Part shown: positions 51,514 through 60,476 of the stretch, piece by piece
How the letters are laid out: each line of letters starts with the position of its first letter
Numbering within the stretch: the first letter of the stretch is position 1
From: Cyanobium sp. CZS25K
Lineage (GTDB): Bacteria > Cyanobacteriota > Cyanobacteriia > PCC-6307 > Cyanobiaceae
DNA length: 64,000 nt
Assembly (NCBI GenBank): GCA_030373325.1
Contig: JAUCZB010000002.1
Span: forward strand, 1-64,000
Reading direction: 5' to 3'
The notes under the pieces: generated by a model
Seen by the model: only the letters and a program-made list of their open reading frames with translations
Database searches by the model: none
Told to the model about the DNA's origin: nothing
Position numbers and translations under genes: made by a program

Positions 51514-52866
51514 ATGTCTTCTGTAGTGGATCTGAAGACTCCAGCCTCGCAACTCGGTTGGCTGATCGTCAAGAAAGCTTTCCTCTCAGCTGTCACTGTT
51601 GCGGCGGTGGGCATACCGGCCGTGGTTCAAGCGCTACCACAGGTCTACCTGGCGCCCTTCTACGCCAACACGGATAAGCTCAATCCCGTAGGAAAGCCAC
51701 TGGGCACTCTTCTGGCTTCCGAAGAGGTGAACTCCACCGTCCCAGGCTCCAGGGCTTGGCGCATTGCCTACGTGTCGAGCGATCCTGCAGGACAGCACAC
51801 GGTGGTGACAGGTCTGATGGCCGTTCCCGATGCTCCGGCCCCCGCCACGGGTCGGCCGCTGCTGGCTTGGGCTCACGGCACCACTGGCACCGCACGCCGC
51901 TGCGGCCCTTCCCAGGACCCTCAACCCGCGCAGCCACTGAACCAATACCTTCTGCCAACTGGAACGACCTGGAGTGATGTTGGCCTACCGGCGATGGCCA
52001 CATTCCTGAAGAAGGGGTATGTGATCGTCGCCACCGACTATCAGGGTCTTGGTGGACCTGGCAAGCACCAGTACGCCCAGCCGAAGAGCAATGGTATGGA
52101 CGTGATCAATGCTCTCCGGGCAGCCAGGGACTTCAAACCCGCTGCGGCCGGCGAGAAGGCGGTTGTCTATGGCTGGAGCCAGGGCGGTGGCGCGACGATT
52201 GGTGCTGCCGGCCTGGGTGAGTACGCCAAGACCGCTGAGGCAGTAGCTCCCATCGACATTCTTGGGTTTGTGGCGATGGCACCAGAAGATATTGGCATTG
52301 AAATGCCAGATAACATCACCTCTGAGGCTGAAGCGCTGAAGGCCATCCAGGCTTTTAACCATCAAATGGGTGGCAATGTATTCAACTTCACCCATCTCAG
52401 CATGCTTTATTGGGGATTGGCTGCAGCGCAGCCTGGCTTGAACCTTGGCGACCTCTTTACGTCGGGTGCAGTTGGCAAGATCAATGGCATCATGGAACGC
52501 AAATGCATTCATGAACTCAGCGCATCCTTCAGCTACAGCTACGGAAACACCTATCAATCGATGCTCAAGACTGTTCCTGCCAATGCACTGGCATGGGTCA
52601 AGAGCATCAAGCGCCTATCTCCCGGGCTTCAACCGATGGCGCCAGTCGTGATTTACTGGGGCAATAACGATACCGTCGTGCCTCCAGTGATGCACAAGCT
52701 CTACTTTGAAGCCGCATGCAAAAAAGGTGCCGTCATGAGCCGCAATGAGTTGCCCGGCAATCAGACTCACTTCAGCACGCCTGCCGCGTCGGAGCCGTTC
52801 TACGTGCAGTGGATTGCCGATCGCTTTGCTGGAAAAAGCGTCATGAATGGCTGCCCCAACATCTGA
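51514..52866 (+). CDS. Secreted lipase-family alpha/beta hydrolase
   Basis: 450 residues. A signal peptide lies after a 20-residue leader (KKAFLSAVTVAAVGIPAVVQ). The body matches secretory lipases (LIP family): AYVSSDPAGQHTVVTGLMAV, LLAWAHGTTGTARRCGPS, GYVIVATDYQGLGGPGKHQY, nucleophile GWSQGG (VVYGWSQGGGATIGAAG), acid in IYWGNNDTVVPP and His in PGNQTHFSTP. It probably releases acyl chains outside the cytoplasm. The start may be the Met at 51514 or a nearer one; the signal peptide is clear either way. Confidence 0.9.
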   Translation: MSSVVDLKTPASQLGWLIVKKAFLSAVTVAAVGIPAVVQALPQVYLAPFYANTDKLNPVGKPLGTLLASEEVNSTVPGSRAWRIAYVSSDPAGQHTVVTGLMAVPDAPAPATGRPLLAWAHGTTGTARRCGPSQDPQPAQPLNQYLLPTGTTWSDVGLPAMATFLKKGYVIVATDYQGLGGPGKHQYAQPKSNGMDVINALRAARDFKPAAAGEKAVVYGWSQGGGATIGAAGLGEYAKTAEAVAPIDILGFVAMAPEDIGIEMPDNITSEAEALKAIQAFNHQMGGNVFNFTHLSMLYWGLAAAQPGLNLGDLFTSGAVGKINGIMERKCIHELSASFSYSYGNTYQSMLKTVPANALAWVKSIKRLSPGLQPMAPVVIYWGNNDTVVPPVMHKLYFEAACKKGAVMSRNELPGNQTHFSTPAASEPFYVQWIADRFAGKSVMNGCPNI

Positions 52867-53000
52867 TACGTGGAGGGCGAAGTGATTGAGCTCTGATATC
52901 CCGTGGGTTGCACAAACACTGTCATTCCCGGTATCTCGTTGTGGTGTGTCAAGGTGGGGAACAGGTGGCTTCTCGCGGCCGAGCTGCCTTGTGGCATCTC

Positions 53001-53290
53001 CTAGACCCACTCCTGCAGCACTGTTTTGATCTTGCGTTCCGCCTTGCTCTTGTTCTGAGGTGGTGAAGGGCCTGGTCTTCATGAACTTCCATCCCATGGC
53101 CTGAGAAACTTGACGCCAGCCGTGGGACGTGTAGGCAGAGCCCTTGTCGCTGAGCACCCGTCTCCCTTGATTCCCTGGCCGTTGAACCCGGGGGAACCAG
53201 GCCATGGAACGGCCCAGTGAGTGGCGATGCATGGCATATGCGGCCTTGGGACGGAAGCTGACACCGCATCCTGGCGACACAAGACCCAAT
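53001..53290 (-). pseudogene. IS481-type transposase remnant
   Basis: The minus strand encodes the C-terminal part of a DDE integrase core: RSMAWFPRVQRPGNQGRRVL, SDKGSAYTSHGWRQVSQAMG and KFMKTRPFT. A frame change then leads to PQNKSKAERKIKTVLQEWV and a stop. These match the DNGSAYRS, RPYTP and NGKAERFIQTLLREW blocks of IS481 elements. The N-terminal helix-turn-helix part and the element ends are not visible. Confidence 0.75.
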
Positions 53291-53517
53291 CGTCAGCAGA
53301 ACCACTTGGTGACACTACATCCTTGGCCCGTGACCTCCCTGTAGAAGACTTCAGATCCTTCCGCAACAAGCTGACTGACGGTGTGGCTTCCCCTGTTGCC
53401 GGGAGCGGAGCAGGAGGCGGCATAGGATATTTGTCAGATCTTTGAAGATCTCCAAATGGCCGCTGGCATAATGGTCCGGTGCGACAACCGCTGCTTTCCA
53501 CCCACGCCCTGATCTCA

Positions 53518-54450
53518 ATGGCCACGTCTTCCATTCGCAAGCTGATCGCTTCTGTGCTGGCGGTGAGCCTGCTGGCCAGTTGTTCAGCCATGGCATCGAA
53601 CGTGACGGGGGTTCCCCAGGTCAGGGCCGAGGTGCGCTATGCCCAGGTCGGGCAGATCAAGATGGCGTACTACACGAGGGGAGAAGGAAAGCCGCTGCTG
53701 ATGATCAATGGCTATCTCTCCACCATGAGCCTCTGGGATCCTGCCCTGCTGGAGAGGCTGGAGAAAAACCGTCAACTCATCCTCTTCGACAATCGGGGAG
53801 TGGGCCTCTCCTCGGATACGGAAATGGACAACACAACCATCCCCCAGATGGCCGATGATGCGGCAGGACTGATCCGCAAACTCGGCTACGACAAGGTTGA
53901 CATCCTCGCCTGGTCGATGGGGGCCCGGATCGGCCAGCAATTGCTGATCCGCCATCCGGAACTGGTCAACAAGGCGGTGCTCTGCAGTGCTGATCCGGGC
54001 GGGGAGCACGCGGTGCCTGCATCAACGGCGGTGGAAACCAAGCTCAACGACCCAAACCTCAAGAGTTTCGACAAGATCGCCCTCACCTTTCCCGACAACG
54101 CCGAGGGACGGGCCGCCGCCACCGCCAGCGTCACTAGGATCAGGGCGGCCGTCAAGGCTGGAACCATTCCGGATGATTTAGCCGTTTCGCGCCAGACCTC
54201 CATCCGCCAGACCCGCGCCCGCACCGTGCTGTGGACAGCAGACAACTCCAACTTTGAAGACCTGAAGACCATCAAGAATCCTGTTCTGCTGGCCGATGGC
54301 CGGGATGACCTGATTGATCCGCCCCAGAACTCGGTGAACATAGCCAACCAGATCCCCTTCGCCTGGACAGCCTTTCTGACCGGCGGCCATTCGTTCCTCT
54401 TTCAGAGTTATGAGCAATTTTCAGAACTCGTCAATGCCTTTCTTGGCTAG
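53518..54450 (+). CDS. Alpha/beta hydrolase lipoprotein
   Basis: 310 residues from MATSSIRKLIASVLAVSLLA with a lipobox ending at the cysteine (LLASC, Cys20-21), so it should be lipid-anchored. Hydrolase marks are LLMINGYLSTMSLWD, ILFDNRGVGLSSDTE, the nucleophile AWSMGA (ILAWSMGARIGQQLL), acid LLADGRDDLIDPP and His TGGHSFLFQ. It resembles cyanobacterial secreted hydrolases of the 3-oxoadipate enol-lactonase-like group. Substrate unknown. Confidence 0.88.
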   Translation: MATSSIRKLIASVLAVSLLASCSAMASNVTGVPQVRAEVRYAQVGQIKMAYYTRGEGKPLLMINGYLSTMSLWDPALLERLEKNRQLILFDNRGVGLSSDTEMDNTTIPQMADDAAGLIRKLGYDKVDILAWSMGARIGQQLLIRHPELVNKAVLCSADPGGEHAVPASTAVETKLNDPNLKSFDKIALTFPDNAEGRAAATASVTRIRAAVKAGTIPDDLAVSRQTSIRQTRARTVLWTADNSNFEDLKTIKNPVLLADGRDDLIDPPQNSVNIANQIPFAWTAFLTGGHSFLFQSYEQFSELVNAFLG

Positions 54451-54506
54451 GTGATCTCAGCAGAAGGGCTCAGCAGATTTTATCGGTTCCTTCCTGGGCT
54501 GTGCCA

Positions 54507-55172
54507 ATGAGACTTTCTAAGGCCTCTCGCTTTTGGGGACTGCCATGGGAAGTGCCGTTTTTTGCTGTGCTTTGGGCGTTTCTTAGTTTTCAAGTGGTTT
54601 TTCTGCAGTCTGACCAGCAGGAGATCGGGCAGCTGCATCCTTTCGTCGAAAGGTTTGTTGACCTGAATGCATTCATCCTGAAGGACTATGGGCCGCTTTT
54701 TGCGGCTATCACTTTTTTCCTACTTGGCCTTGCATGTCTTCGGCGATCGGATAGCCGCTTCAGCAGAAGTCTATTCGACTTATTGGGTGTTTACTATCTC
54801 GTGCGAATGGCCATCCAGTTGCTTGGTCTGAATATTCTCGTGTTTGACTCGGGAAGTTCGCCTCTGCTCCTGATCACACAGTTGATCTTCTTCCTGCCCT
54901 ACATGTTGCTGGTCTGGGGCTGGGTCTACTGGCGCCTGAACAGGATGGGTGTGAGTCATGGTCGCCCCCTGTTCAGCCTGGATCACGAGGCAGCCATGCC
55001 GAGAGTTATTGATTATTATGTTGCATCGTTCTCAACGGTCTTCTCCGCATCCATCAGCAACATCAAAGGGACCTCAGCACGCTCACGCATCCTGATCCTC
55101 ATTCATGGCTTTATGATCTACAACGTGATGGGACTGATCCTGTCGAGGGCCATTTCGCTGGTGCAAAGGTAG
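54507..55172 (+). CDS. Multi-pass membrane protein, unknown; C-terminus channel-like
   Basis: 221 residues with about five hydrophobic segments: VPFFAVLWAFLSFQVVFL, GPLFAAITFFLLGLACL, LLGVYYLVRMAIQLLGL, LLLITQLIFFLPYMLLVWGW and a final ILILIHGFMIYNVMGLILSR. Before the last helix, DYYVASFSTVFSASISNIKG resembles the pore-helix region of two-helix channels, but no GYG filter is present. I cannot name the family. GTG at 54501 is an alternative start. The 3' end overlaps the convergent hydrolase remnant by 90 bp. Confidence 0.6.
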   Translation: MRLSKASRFWGLPWEVPFFAVLWAFLSFQVVFLQSDQQEIGQLHPFVERFVDLNAFILKDYGPLFAAITFFLLGLACLRRSDSRFSRSLFDLLGVYYLVRMAIQLLGLNILVFDSGSSPLLLITQLIFFLPYMLLVWGWVYWRLNRMGVSHGRPLFSLDHEAAMPRVIDYYVASFSTVFSASISNIKGTSARSRILILIHGFMIYNVMGLILSRAISLVQR

Positions 55173-56159
55173 TCCCTCTGCCTCGTTTCTTTCCTGCTCA
55201 TCTAAGGCATGGTTTGTTCGGCGGCTGGTGGCATTAGCAAGCGCACATTCCAATGGTTGAATGCCTTTGGGATTCAGCCTGGAAAGATCCATCGTGTAGA
55301 TGACATTGTCGGTGTGGCTGCGGAAGTAGTCAATCCAATTCCGGGTGTCTGCGACTCCAGTCCAGAGTGTGTATTCCGTGATCTCAGTGTTGGTTTCTGC
55401 TTCGACGTTGCGGAGAAGTCCCTGGGGTAAGTCAAAACAGTTCATGATGTGACATGCCAACCACACAGTGCTCTCGCCGTCCGCACCTGTATGGGCGTCC
55501 CGCGACATCAGGGAGGCCCGCGCGAAGCGGTCAGGTGCACTGCTGCCGCCGGGCATGCTGAGATAGCCATCCCCCATCATTTGTTTGTAATCCTGGGAGC
55601 CCGCGTTGAAGGGACCGGAGGGGTTGTTAGGCAACAGATGGGAAAACTGCCTGATGTTGGCTTGGTGGAACGAATACGCCGGCGCATTCGTAATCACGCC
55701 AGTCTCTGCCTCATCGATCGTGGGACACCCATCCGCCGCGTACCACTCCACCACAATCGTGTCGCCGGATGCGTCGCCGATGCGGATGTGTTGCGGAGAC
55801 TGAGCTGGCTGGCCAGGAAAGGGGAATGGCACGTCTCCAATGATGAAGTCGCCACGCTCAAGCCTCGTGCGGGCCTCTGCCGTGCTCTTGTAGTTCCCGC
55901 ACTCAAACCCTGGGGCCTGCCAAGAGGCGATCATGCTTGAGCGATTCGCCTCGGTGACGGGCGGAAAGATCGTGTAGCCGGGGTGATTGAAGCAGCCACA
56001 GAAAAGACCGTCTTCATTCATCCTATCGGCGCCACCCTCTACGCTCTGCCCACCTATCTCGATCTTGCCCATGCATCCTGCATAGGCGTAGCGGTTGGTC
56101 CACGCCAGGCCATCCTGGCCCCTGGGTGTTGTGCCAACAAATGACTGGCCCTGTGGCAC
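55083..56159 (-). pseudogene. Choloylglycine hydrolase/linear amide hydrolase lacking the catalytic N-terminus
   Basis: 358 codons beginning with GTG. The first residues, PQGQSFVGTTPRGQDGLAWT, match the family well inside its N-terminal domain, and RMNEDGLFCGCFNHPGYTIF, VVEWYAADGCPTIDEAETGV and VITNAPAYSFHQANIRQF follow. The N-terminal nucleophile cysteine and first strand are absent and a stop (TAA) lies 21-27 bp upstream. The last 70 residues are read antisense to the neighbouring gene and lack family character. Likely inactive. Confidence 0.75.
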
Positions 56160-56741
56160 ATATCCCAGCTCTCCGCTTTAAATCTGGGCATCTTGTTGGA
56201 CGCGGGACCCGCCCAGCACCCACAAGAAGCATATCCAGACTGAGCCGCACTCTCGATCGGCTCAGCTCCGAGTGCCCTCGCCCTGGTGGACTTCTGCCAC
56301 AGGGCCTTGGGTTGGATCCTGAGCAGCCACCACAGCAAGGCCATTCCCAGATTCTGGCTGGATCACCCCGACGGGGAAGAGGGGATCGCTGTGCCTGAGG
56401 AGCAGCGGCTCCCGGTGTTCGAGCAGTTCCTGCCCCGCTCCGGGGAAAAACGGTGCGGAGATCAAGGCTGGGGTCCGGGGCGAGGTGGATCGGGTCCAGG
56501 CCGTGACGGCGGCGCTGAGGTGGCCAGGGATCTCTGCAAAAGTCCATGAAGGTTGACCACAGAGCGCGGCCCGGCCCCCTTTCCTCTCCCACAACCTGCC
56601 AGCCGGGGTGCAAAGGGCGATGGCGTTGCAGTGGGTCGGCTGCCGCCGGGCCAGTTGATACCAATGCAGAGCATCAGCAGCAGAATTGAGAGACCTACCT
56701 GGGCTGACACTAGGATTAAGAAAACGGCGAGGATATCTCTC
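56160..56741. other. Gap without a recognisable gene
   Basis: Upstream of the truncated hydrolase. Open frames on both strands are short of motifs. The missing 5' end of the hydrolase is not found here in any frame. Confidence 0.5.
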
Positions 56742-56945
56742 ATGAACCAGAACGAGTCAACACTCGATCGCATCGTGCGCACTTTGATTGGGGCCGCACT
56801 TGCCTTTGGCGCCATCAACACCATGGGCACGCTGAGCATCGTCATGACGGCACTGTCGGTCCTCATGGTTGTGACTGCTCTCGTCGGATTCTGTCCCCTG
56901 TACCGAGTGCTTGGCTTGAGCACTTCACGCCTCATGGATCAATGA
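56742..56945 (+). CDS. DUF2892 (YgaP-like) small membrane protein
   Basis: 67 residues from MNQNESTLDRIVRTLIGAAL with GCGAGGA upstream as ribosome-binding site. Two membrane helices: LIGAALAFGAINTMGTLSIV and MTALSVLMVVTALVGFCPLY, ending RVLGLSTSRLMDQ. The R-I-R-..-G and FCPLY motifs define the DUF2892 family, often attached to rhodanese domains; this is the stand-alone form. A longer upstream frame lacks conservation. Confidence 0.9.
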   Translation: MNQNESTLDRIVRTLIGAALAFGAINTMGTLSIVMTALSVLMVVTALVGFCPLYRVLGLSTSRLMDQ

Positions 56946-57107
56946 AGTGTTGAGCATTGATCATCTCAACGCCATTCCTATAGAGACTTGGGCCTGAATC
57001 ACTCAGCACTTTTCCTCGGTCGAAGCGAGCATTCGGATCAGTGAGCTGTCGGTAGTCGAGCGTTAGCCGTTATCACCTGTGCTCAGGGGTCGTCAGCACG
57101 CCATGGG

Positions 57108-57365
57108 GTGGTCTCACCACCCGAAACGCCCCATGCCCTCGAAAGGCCGAAGGGTGTGAACTCTGGCCGCCTGCACCTACAGCAGAAGCATGCTGGTGAA
57201 TGGGCCCAGGAGACCAACTCTGAAAGCAGTGGAGTGTCTGCAAGTGAAGTGATCACCGATGGATACCGTTCCATCGCTGAGGGACACGCCGTGATCTCGC
57301 ACAACATCCTCGGATTGCTGCGACGGTTGGACTGGTCAGAGCCACTGCAGCTCCTGGCATCTTGA
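57108..57365 (+). CDS. Possible small hypothetical protein
   Basis: 85 residues. The middle part (QQKHAGEWAQETNSESSGVS and VITDGYRSIAEGHAVISHNI) looks like genuine helical protein, but no family is known to me and the start is unsupported. It is the only candidate in 56946-57617. Confidence 0.35.
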   Translation: MVSPPETPHALERPKGVNSGRLHLQQKHAGEWAQETNSESSGVSASEVITDGYRSIAEGHAVISHNILGLLRRLDWSEPLQLLAS

Positions 57366-57617
57366 GGACGACTGCTAGGCCCCCGCATGACAGGCCTCAA
57401 AGACAAGCAATCGCTGGCTACCGGTCGAGGTGACTTTCATCCGACCAGCTGGCCCCATTGAGCGCTTGGTGGGCCCAACGGGCCGTATCAGCAGAGGCTA
57501 CTGATCCGCTGGTCGAGTTGGAGAGGACCCAGACTTGGCCGCAACAACAGGGACAAGACGCCTTAGACCACACGCTTGACAATAAACCTGGCGGCACTAG
57601 TGTTGATTGAATGCAAA

Positions 57618-58349
57618 ATGAACATGCTGCCATCGAAACATTTTGGGAGCCCCAAATCAGAGCATTGGGCAGGCGTTGTGGATGCGTTTTACCCGATCAT
57701 ACTAACGCTTCTGATTATCGAGCTGCCGCGAAATGTCTACGAAGTCATGGAGAAGCCAGAGGCCGACGTGCTACTGGGTAGTGGTGACATTTGGAAGATT
57801 GCCCTCGTAGTTTGCTCCTATCTACTGGTCTTCATGATCATCTATGAAACGTTCTGCGTGCATCGAGCCATTGCCAGATGCTCCATGCCAACCAGGAAGA
57901 TCAATCAGCTCAATGGGTTGAGCATGGCCGCAGTCTCGCTTTTTCCACCTGCTGTGTATATTGTCAATCAAGTCCGGCAATCCATGGTTGGCCATGGCAA
58001 TGAGCAGGTATTGACGACAGAACTCCAGGCGTCAAGGCTGTTTCTCTGGGCCGTATTGGCAGGCATTTATGCAAGCTTCTGGCTGATGAGTGCTGTCGCC
58101 ATCAAAACGGAAGACGAGGCTGGGGACGCCCATGAGAATCAAAGATCACTGAGGGAGCTGAAGCTGCTTTCTATCCGAAGATTAGCCTACGCATGCATTC
58201 TCTTCTTCAGTGTACTGACTGACAATCCTATTGCTCAGCAACCTCTGCTTGGCTTTTCATTGTTGGCTGTGATGATCTATTTCGAGGGCGAGCTCTTCGC
58301 GATTCCTGGGCGTTTTATCACATTGCTGAAAAATCGCTCACACTTCTGA
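57618..58349 (+). CDS. Multi-pass membrane protein, possibly TMEM175/DUF1211-like
   Basis: 243 residues from the ATG at 57618 (a TTG at 57576 is in frame). The first helix AGVVDAFYPIILTLLIIELP resembles the F-SDGVFAIA-TLL-LE signature of TMEM175-type K+ channels, with many substitutions. Five further helices follow (IALVVCSYLLVFMIIYETF, GLSMAAVSLFPPAVYIV, FLWAVLAGIYASFWLM, LAYACILFFSVL, LLGFSLLAVMIYFEG). The assignment is tentative; the membrane nature is firm. Confidence 0.6.
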   Translation: MNMLPSKHFGSPKSEHWAGVVDAFYPIILTLLIIELPRNVYEVMEKPEADVLLGSGDIWKIALVVCSYLLVFMIIYETFCVHRAIARCSMPTRKINQLNGLSMAAVSLFPPAVYIVNQVRQSMVGHGNEQVLTTELQASRLFLWAVLAGIYASFWLMSAVAIKTEDEAGDAHENQRSLRELKLLSIRRLAYACILFFSVLTDNPIAQQPLLGFSLLAVMIYFEGELFAIPGRFITLLKNRSHF

Positions 58350-58941
58350 ATCTATGTCTGTTCAGTGAAGTCCTCCCAGTGATGGATTCAGCAAGCAAAG
58401 CTTGAGTGGAGTCTCCTTGAGGATTTCAATGCTTGGTCGTGGGTTCCGCTGGCCCATGGCCGATTCCTTGCTCTCAGGCTAGCAAGCCATGCGGTGCCTG
58501 GCAAGACGGCTTGACCTGCCTGACAACGCTGGGTAGGGCCATCCCGCCAAGGGACTGAAGAGTTTTCTGAAAGATCCCTGTTTCGCGTCGTTGACCATTC
58601 GAGCAGGCTGCTCCAGGGCCAGCCCAGTCGCATTTCTGCTCACCACCATTGGTGCCGAATGCATCACCGACTGGTTTGTTCAGATCACTCCTAAGCCTTC
58701 CGCCCAAGGCCTTCGGATCGCTGGGTCGCAGATTCGAATCCATTCGCTTCTTGTCCTCTTGCCGTAACGGCTCGCGTGACTTCCGGAAGACCATGCGTGG
58801 CCAGTGATCGCCCGTTGCAGGCATGAAGTGCGCAAAGCCAGGCCTGCTGGCCAGATCAGAGCGAGCCATCACGGTTGCAGAGTCAAGCAGTCCAGGATCG
58901 ATACTGTCGCTCAGCCAACGACCGGCACCCACCGCACGCCA
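58350..58941. other. Gap with a tRNA 3'-arm-like scrap but no gene
   Basis: GGTCGCAGATTCGAATCC at 58724-58741 resembles the T arm of a tRNA, but no D arm, anticodon arm or acceptor pairing can be built around it. A 175-codon minus-strand frame covering most of the gap has no motif. Confidence 0.45.
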
Positions 58942-59400
58942 ATGGTCCAGCTCATGCATCAGCGCCTCCAGCTGCAGACGCTTGGCTCCTTCTCCTGCCA
59001 CGACATCACGACGGATCTACAGGCTCTGATCGATCGCAGCGGGATCAGCGACGGCTTGCTGGTGGCCGTGGGTCAGCACACCACCACCGGGCTTACCCTC
59101 AACGAGAATGAGGAGCGATTGCTGGCTGACATCGAGCGTTTCTTCCTCGAACTGGCTTCACCGGATCGCCCCTGGCTCCATAACGACCTGCATCTGCGTC
59201 AGGGCATCCCGCCCGATGAACCCCGCAACGCCCACGCCCATCTGATTGCCATGATGCTGGGCAATCAGCTCTCCCTGCCGGTGGTGAAGGGCCGGCTTGG
59301 CATCGGCCGTTGGCAATCCGTGTTGCTGGTGGAGCTCGACGGCCCACGCCGCCGCGAGGTGTTGCTCACCCTGCTGGCCGGTCAACCCAACGGCCTCTGA
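58942..59400 (+). CDS. yjbQ: YjbQ/UPF0047 family (secondary thiamine-phosphate synthase-like)
   Basis: 152 residues from MVQLMHQRLQLQTLGSFSCH. Family marks are ISDGLLVAVGQHTTTGLTLN with the conserved H-T-T, NEERLLADIERFFLELASP, HNDLHLRQGIPPDEPRNAHA with a metal-binding H and AHAHLIAMMLGNQLSLPVVK, then LGIGRWQSVLLVELDGPRRR. Some members show weak thiamine-phosphate synthase activity; the physiological role is unsettled. Confidence 0.93.
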   Translation: MVQLMHQRLQLQTLGSFSCHDITTDLQALIDRSGISDGLLVAVGQHTTTGLTLNENEERLLADIERFFLELASPDRPWLHNDLHLRQGIPPDEPRNAHAHLIAMMLGNQLSLPVVKGRLGIGRWQSVLLVELDGPRRREVLLTLLAGQPNGL

Positions 59401-59517
59401 ATGACGTTTCAGCCATGCGACCCCCTCAGGCCGTGTGGTGATCGGGAGAAAGCCAACGCTGGCAGATCGCTTGGTGATGGAGTGGCCCGAATGGGTAAGC
59501 GATCGGGTTCTTCAGAT

Positions 59518-60039
59518 TCAGGGCGATGATTCCTCGACGATGTCGACAACGAGGGCCTGCGCAGGTTGGCTGGTCTCATTGCGCCACCAGTGGGTGACGC
59601 CGGTGGTTTCGAACGCCGCTTCCCCGGCCTCCAGCACCACTGGGCCGTAGGCGGGCCCGCGGCGTTCCGTGAGTCGCCCCTCCAGCAGATAGGCCACCCC
59701 GGGCCGGCTGTCATGGCGATGCAGACCGATGTGGCCGCCGGGGGCGATGGTGATCTCCCGCAGGCGCAGCACCCGCCCCTCCAGGGCGCTGAAATCTCCC
59801 CCCAGGGGCTGGCTGCCGAGGCTGCGCACCGCCAAGACCCCAGCATTGCTGGTGGGGGCATCGATGGCCGCAGGCGAACGGCCCGGCAGCCGCTCGGTCT
59901 CCGGCACCACCGCCAGGGGATGGGCCACGGCCGAAGCCACGCTCCCGAGAGTGTTGATGCTCAGGCTGATGGCGGCCATCAGGGCCAGCGGAAACCTCGA
60001 CGGGGCCGCAGGAGTCAGCGGTTTGGGCATGGCTGTCAT
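59518..60039 (-). CDS. Secreted cupin-domain protein
   Basis: 173 residues from MTAMPKPLTPAAPSRFPLAL with a signal peptide (ALMAAISLSINTLGSVASAV). The cupin motif 1 is HIGLHRHDSRPGVAYLLEGR (G-H-H--E) and motif 2 lies around EAAFETTGVTHWWRN. One small metal-binding beta barrel in the periplasm. Ligand unknown. Confidence 0.85.
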   Translation of the reverse strand: MTAMPKPLTPAAPSRFPLALMAAISLSINTLGSVASAVAHPLAVVPETERLPGRSPAAIDAPTSNAGVLAVRSLGSQPLGGDFSALEGRVLRLREITIAPGGHIGLHRHDSRPGVAYLLEGRLTERRGPAYGPVVLEAGEAAFETTGVTHWWRNETSQPAQALVVDIVEESSP

Positions 60040-60476
60040 CAGGCGGGGGGAGAAAGCTTGGCTCCTGGCCACCCCGGCTGGCGCCGGCGGCAAACAGACG
60101 TAGATTATTGAATCTTCACTGGGCTGACCGCGGCCGAGCTGACTCCTTTGGCGCAGTCCCAGCCCAGTGACCCTTCCGTTGATGCCTGAACAAAGCCCCC
60201 AAGCGCTGGACTGGTTTGAGCAGTGCCAGGGCACGCTGATCAGCAGCGCCCTGGGCTTCAAGCACCGCCACCATGGCCTCAGCCATCAGCCGCACCAGGC
60301 TGTGGTGGATCCGTTCGAGCGACTGCTGCCTGATCCAGGCCTCGGCCTGCGGGCCGGTGATGCCGTGCCTCTGGCGGTGGCGCTGCACAGCCCTTGCTCC
60401 CAGCTGGCCAGCTTCGATAGGCGGAGGCAACAGGCGGCCAGGGGCCTGGGTCTGAGCCCTGCCCTGTCGTAGCCCA
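60040..60476. other. Gap with possible gene debris on the minus strand
   Basis: A minus-strand frame reads AEAWIRQQSLERIHHSLVRL and MAEAMVAVLEAQGAADQRAL, which has coding character but no full-length gene or recognisable family. Confidence 0.4.

Noticed and set aside
58724..58741. tRNA-like T arm GGTCGCAGATTCGAATCC
   Set aside because: No cloverleaf can be built around it; at best a tRNA scrap or an old attachment site, but no integrase gene or second copy is seen nearby.
58474..59001. 175-codon minus-strand frame
   Set aside because: No family motif, and it covers the start of yjbQ on the other strand; composition is not convincing.
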